From positions 1-15,294 of the forward strand of contig CATYHY010000022.1 in assembly GCA_958407085.1 (NCBI GenBank): a DNA stretch of 15,294 bases, read 5' to 3'. A program made the translations under genes and the position numbers. The notes below the pieces were generated by a model. It made no database searches and was not told the origin of the DNA. It saw only the letters and a list, made by a program, of their open reading frames with translations. This DNA comes from an uncultured Collinsella sp. (lineage in GTDB: Bacteria; Actinomycetota; Coriobacteriia; Coriobacteriales; Coriobacteriaceae). Positions 14,466 to 15,294 of this stretch are shown here, in pieces. How positions within the stretch are numbered: position 1 is the first letter of the stretch; the number at the start of each line of letters is the position of its first letter.

Positions 14466-15188
14466 TTAATCCTCCTGATAGACGAGCGTGCCGACGGGCT
14501 CACCCGAAAGCGCGCGCTTGACGGTGTCCTCGCCATCGATGTTGAGGACCAAAATCGGCATACGGTTATCCTGGCACAGTGCCGTAGCGGTGGAATCCAT
14601 AACCTGCAGACCGCGGACGAGAACCTCGTGATAGGTAATCTTGTCAAAACGGACGGCATCAGCGCACTTGACGGGATCCTTATCGTAGATGCCGTCAACC
14701 TTGGTGGCTTTAATCAGAATCTCGGCGCCGATCTCGCACGCACGAAGAGCCGCGGCGGTGTCGGTCGTAAAGTACGGATTGCCCGAACCGGCGGCAAAAA
14801 TAACGACGTTGCCCTTGGAAAGGTGGTTGATGGCGCGACGGCGAATATAGGGCTCGCAGATCTCGTTCATCTGGATAGCGCTCATCACGCGGCAGGGAAC
14901 ATCGTTATGCTCGAAGGCATCCTGCAGGGCGAGCGCGTTCATAACGGTTGCCAGCATGCCCATGTAGTCGGCCTGAGCACGCTCCATGCCACCGGCAGCG
15001 CCTGCCATGCCGCGGAAAATATTGCCGCCGCCGACAACGACGCCGACCTCATGGCCAACGGCGAGCAGCTCCTTGACCTGCTTAGCAAGATGGTCGGTAA
15101 CCTTGGGGTCGATGCCATATTGGCCGTCGCCCATCAGCGCTTCGCCGGAAAGCTTAAGAAGCACGCGTTTATATCGGATGTCGGACAA
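14466..15188 (-). CDS. pyrH: Uridylate kinase (UMP kinase)
   Basis: Phosphorylates UMP to UDP with ATP; a cytoplasmic hexamer of the amino-acid-kinase fold, in most bacteria inhibited by UTP. It has 240 residues. KLSGEAL (12-18), VGGGNIFRG (52-60), GSGNPYFTTDTAA (134-146) and KVDGIYDKDP (163-172) are the family motifs. The start is TTG at 15188, with AGGAGG 6 bases upstream; no upstream ATG is available in frame. First gene of the operon in this window. A terminator and a candidate promoter upstream separate it from whatever precedes it, often rpsB-tsf in other genomes but not visible here. Confidence 0.98.
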   Translation of the reverse strand: MSDIRYKRVLLKLSGEALMGDGQYGIDPKVTDHLAKQVKELLAVGHEVGVVVGGGNIFRGMAGAAGGMERAQADYMGMLATVMNALALQDAFEHNDVPCRVMSAIQMNEICEPYIRRRAINHLSKGNVVIFAAGSGNPYFTTDTAAALRACEIGAEILIKATKVDGIYDKDPVKCADAVRFDKITYHEVLVRGLQVMDSTATALCQDNRMPILVLNIDGEDTVKRALSGEPVGTLVYQED

Positions 15189-15218
15189 AGCGATCCTCCT
15201 TTAGATTGAACTCTCAAC

Positions 15219-15227
15219 ATTCTATCA
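15219..15227 (-). promoter_or_regulatory. Candidate promoter of the pyrH operon (extended -10)
   Basis: TGATAGAAT on the minus strand gives an extended -10 with TAGAAT at 15224-15219, 30 bases before the pyrH start. The -35 region is poor. Its position after the upstream terminator supports a fresh start for the operon. A 6-base hairpin GGCTCT / AGAGCC (15230-15245) lies just upstream. Confidence 0.5.
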
Positions 15228-15248
15228 AAGGCTCTAAGAAGAGCCATG

Positions 15249-15283
15249 AAAAAGCAGGCTGTGAGTAAAACCCACAGCCTGCT
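15249..15283 (-). terminator. Intrinsic terminator upstream of pyrH
   Basis: An 11-base perfect stem AGCAGGCTGTG / CACAGCCTGCT (15253-15263 with 15273-15283) is followed on the minus strand by TTTTTC. It ends a transcript from an upstream gene beyond the window. Confidence 0.88.
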
Positions 15284-15294
15284 CATTACCAGCT

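Noticed and set aside
1..15294. CRISPR arrays, tRNA or rRNA genes, toxin-antitoxin or defence genes
   Set aside because: None seen: no regularly spaced repeats, no cloverleaf with a CCA-type end, and no recognisable toxin, antitoxin, nuclease or restriction proteins.

Overview
The window reads as a chromosomal segment of a GC-rich, anaerobic, fermentative actinobacterium. The long bifunctional AdhE, the four-cysteine L28 protein, the codon bias and the gene order fit the Coriobacteriia, most likely Collinsella or a close relative. That placement is inference from protein character, not from a database match.

Layout, left to right. (1) 1-1430: the start of a pyrimidine operon on the minus strand, pyrR then pyrB (pyrB is cut by the window edge), preceded by a leader that can fold as a three-state PyrR attenuator. 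(2) 1431-1985: a divergent intergenic region with two candidate plus-strand promoters, rpmB (ribosomal protein L28) and a strong terminator. (3) 1987-3027: a small mobile-looking unit, a REP-associated HUH/Y1 transposase gene (minus) framed by inverted copies of an 18-base repeat. (4) 3030-6733: adhE (aldehyde/alcohol dehydrogenase) behind a candidate tandem operator, then a phosphotransferase of the APH/choline-kinase fold, ending in a terminator. (5) 6762-15294: a minus-strand operon read from the right: pyrH, frr, uppS, cdsA, dxr, rseP-like site-2 protease, ispG, proS, with a terminator at each end. Junctions in this operon range from a 1-base overlap to 25 bases, and several Shine-Dalgarno sequences lie inside the preceding gene, so translation is probably coupled.

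How the genes work together. pyrR/pyrB and pyrH sit at early and late points of UMP/UDP supply. dxr and ispG are MEP-pathway enzymes that make isoprenoid precursors. uppS turns these into undecaprenyl diphosphate, the carrier for cell-wall synthesis. cdsA makes CDP-diacylglycerol for phospholipids. The site-2 protease acts in the same membrane. frr and proS serve translation. This grouping is a widely conserved growth and envelope cluster. adhE is a stand-alone fermentation gene that regenerates NAD+.

Most of the window is well-understood housekeeping DNA. The parts most worth a second look are the winged-helix-like insertion in the site-2 protease, the pyr attenuator, the transposase with its repeats, and the tandem operator-like sites before adhE. 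I found no CRISPR array, tRNA, rRNA, prophage or defence island, and no clearly new multi-gene system.
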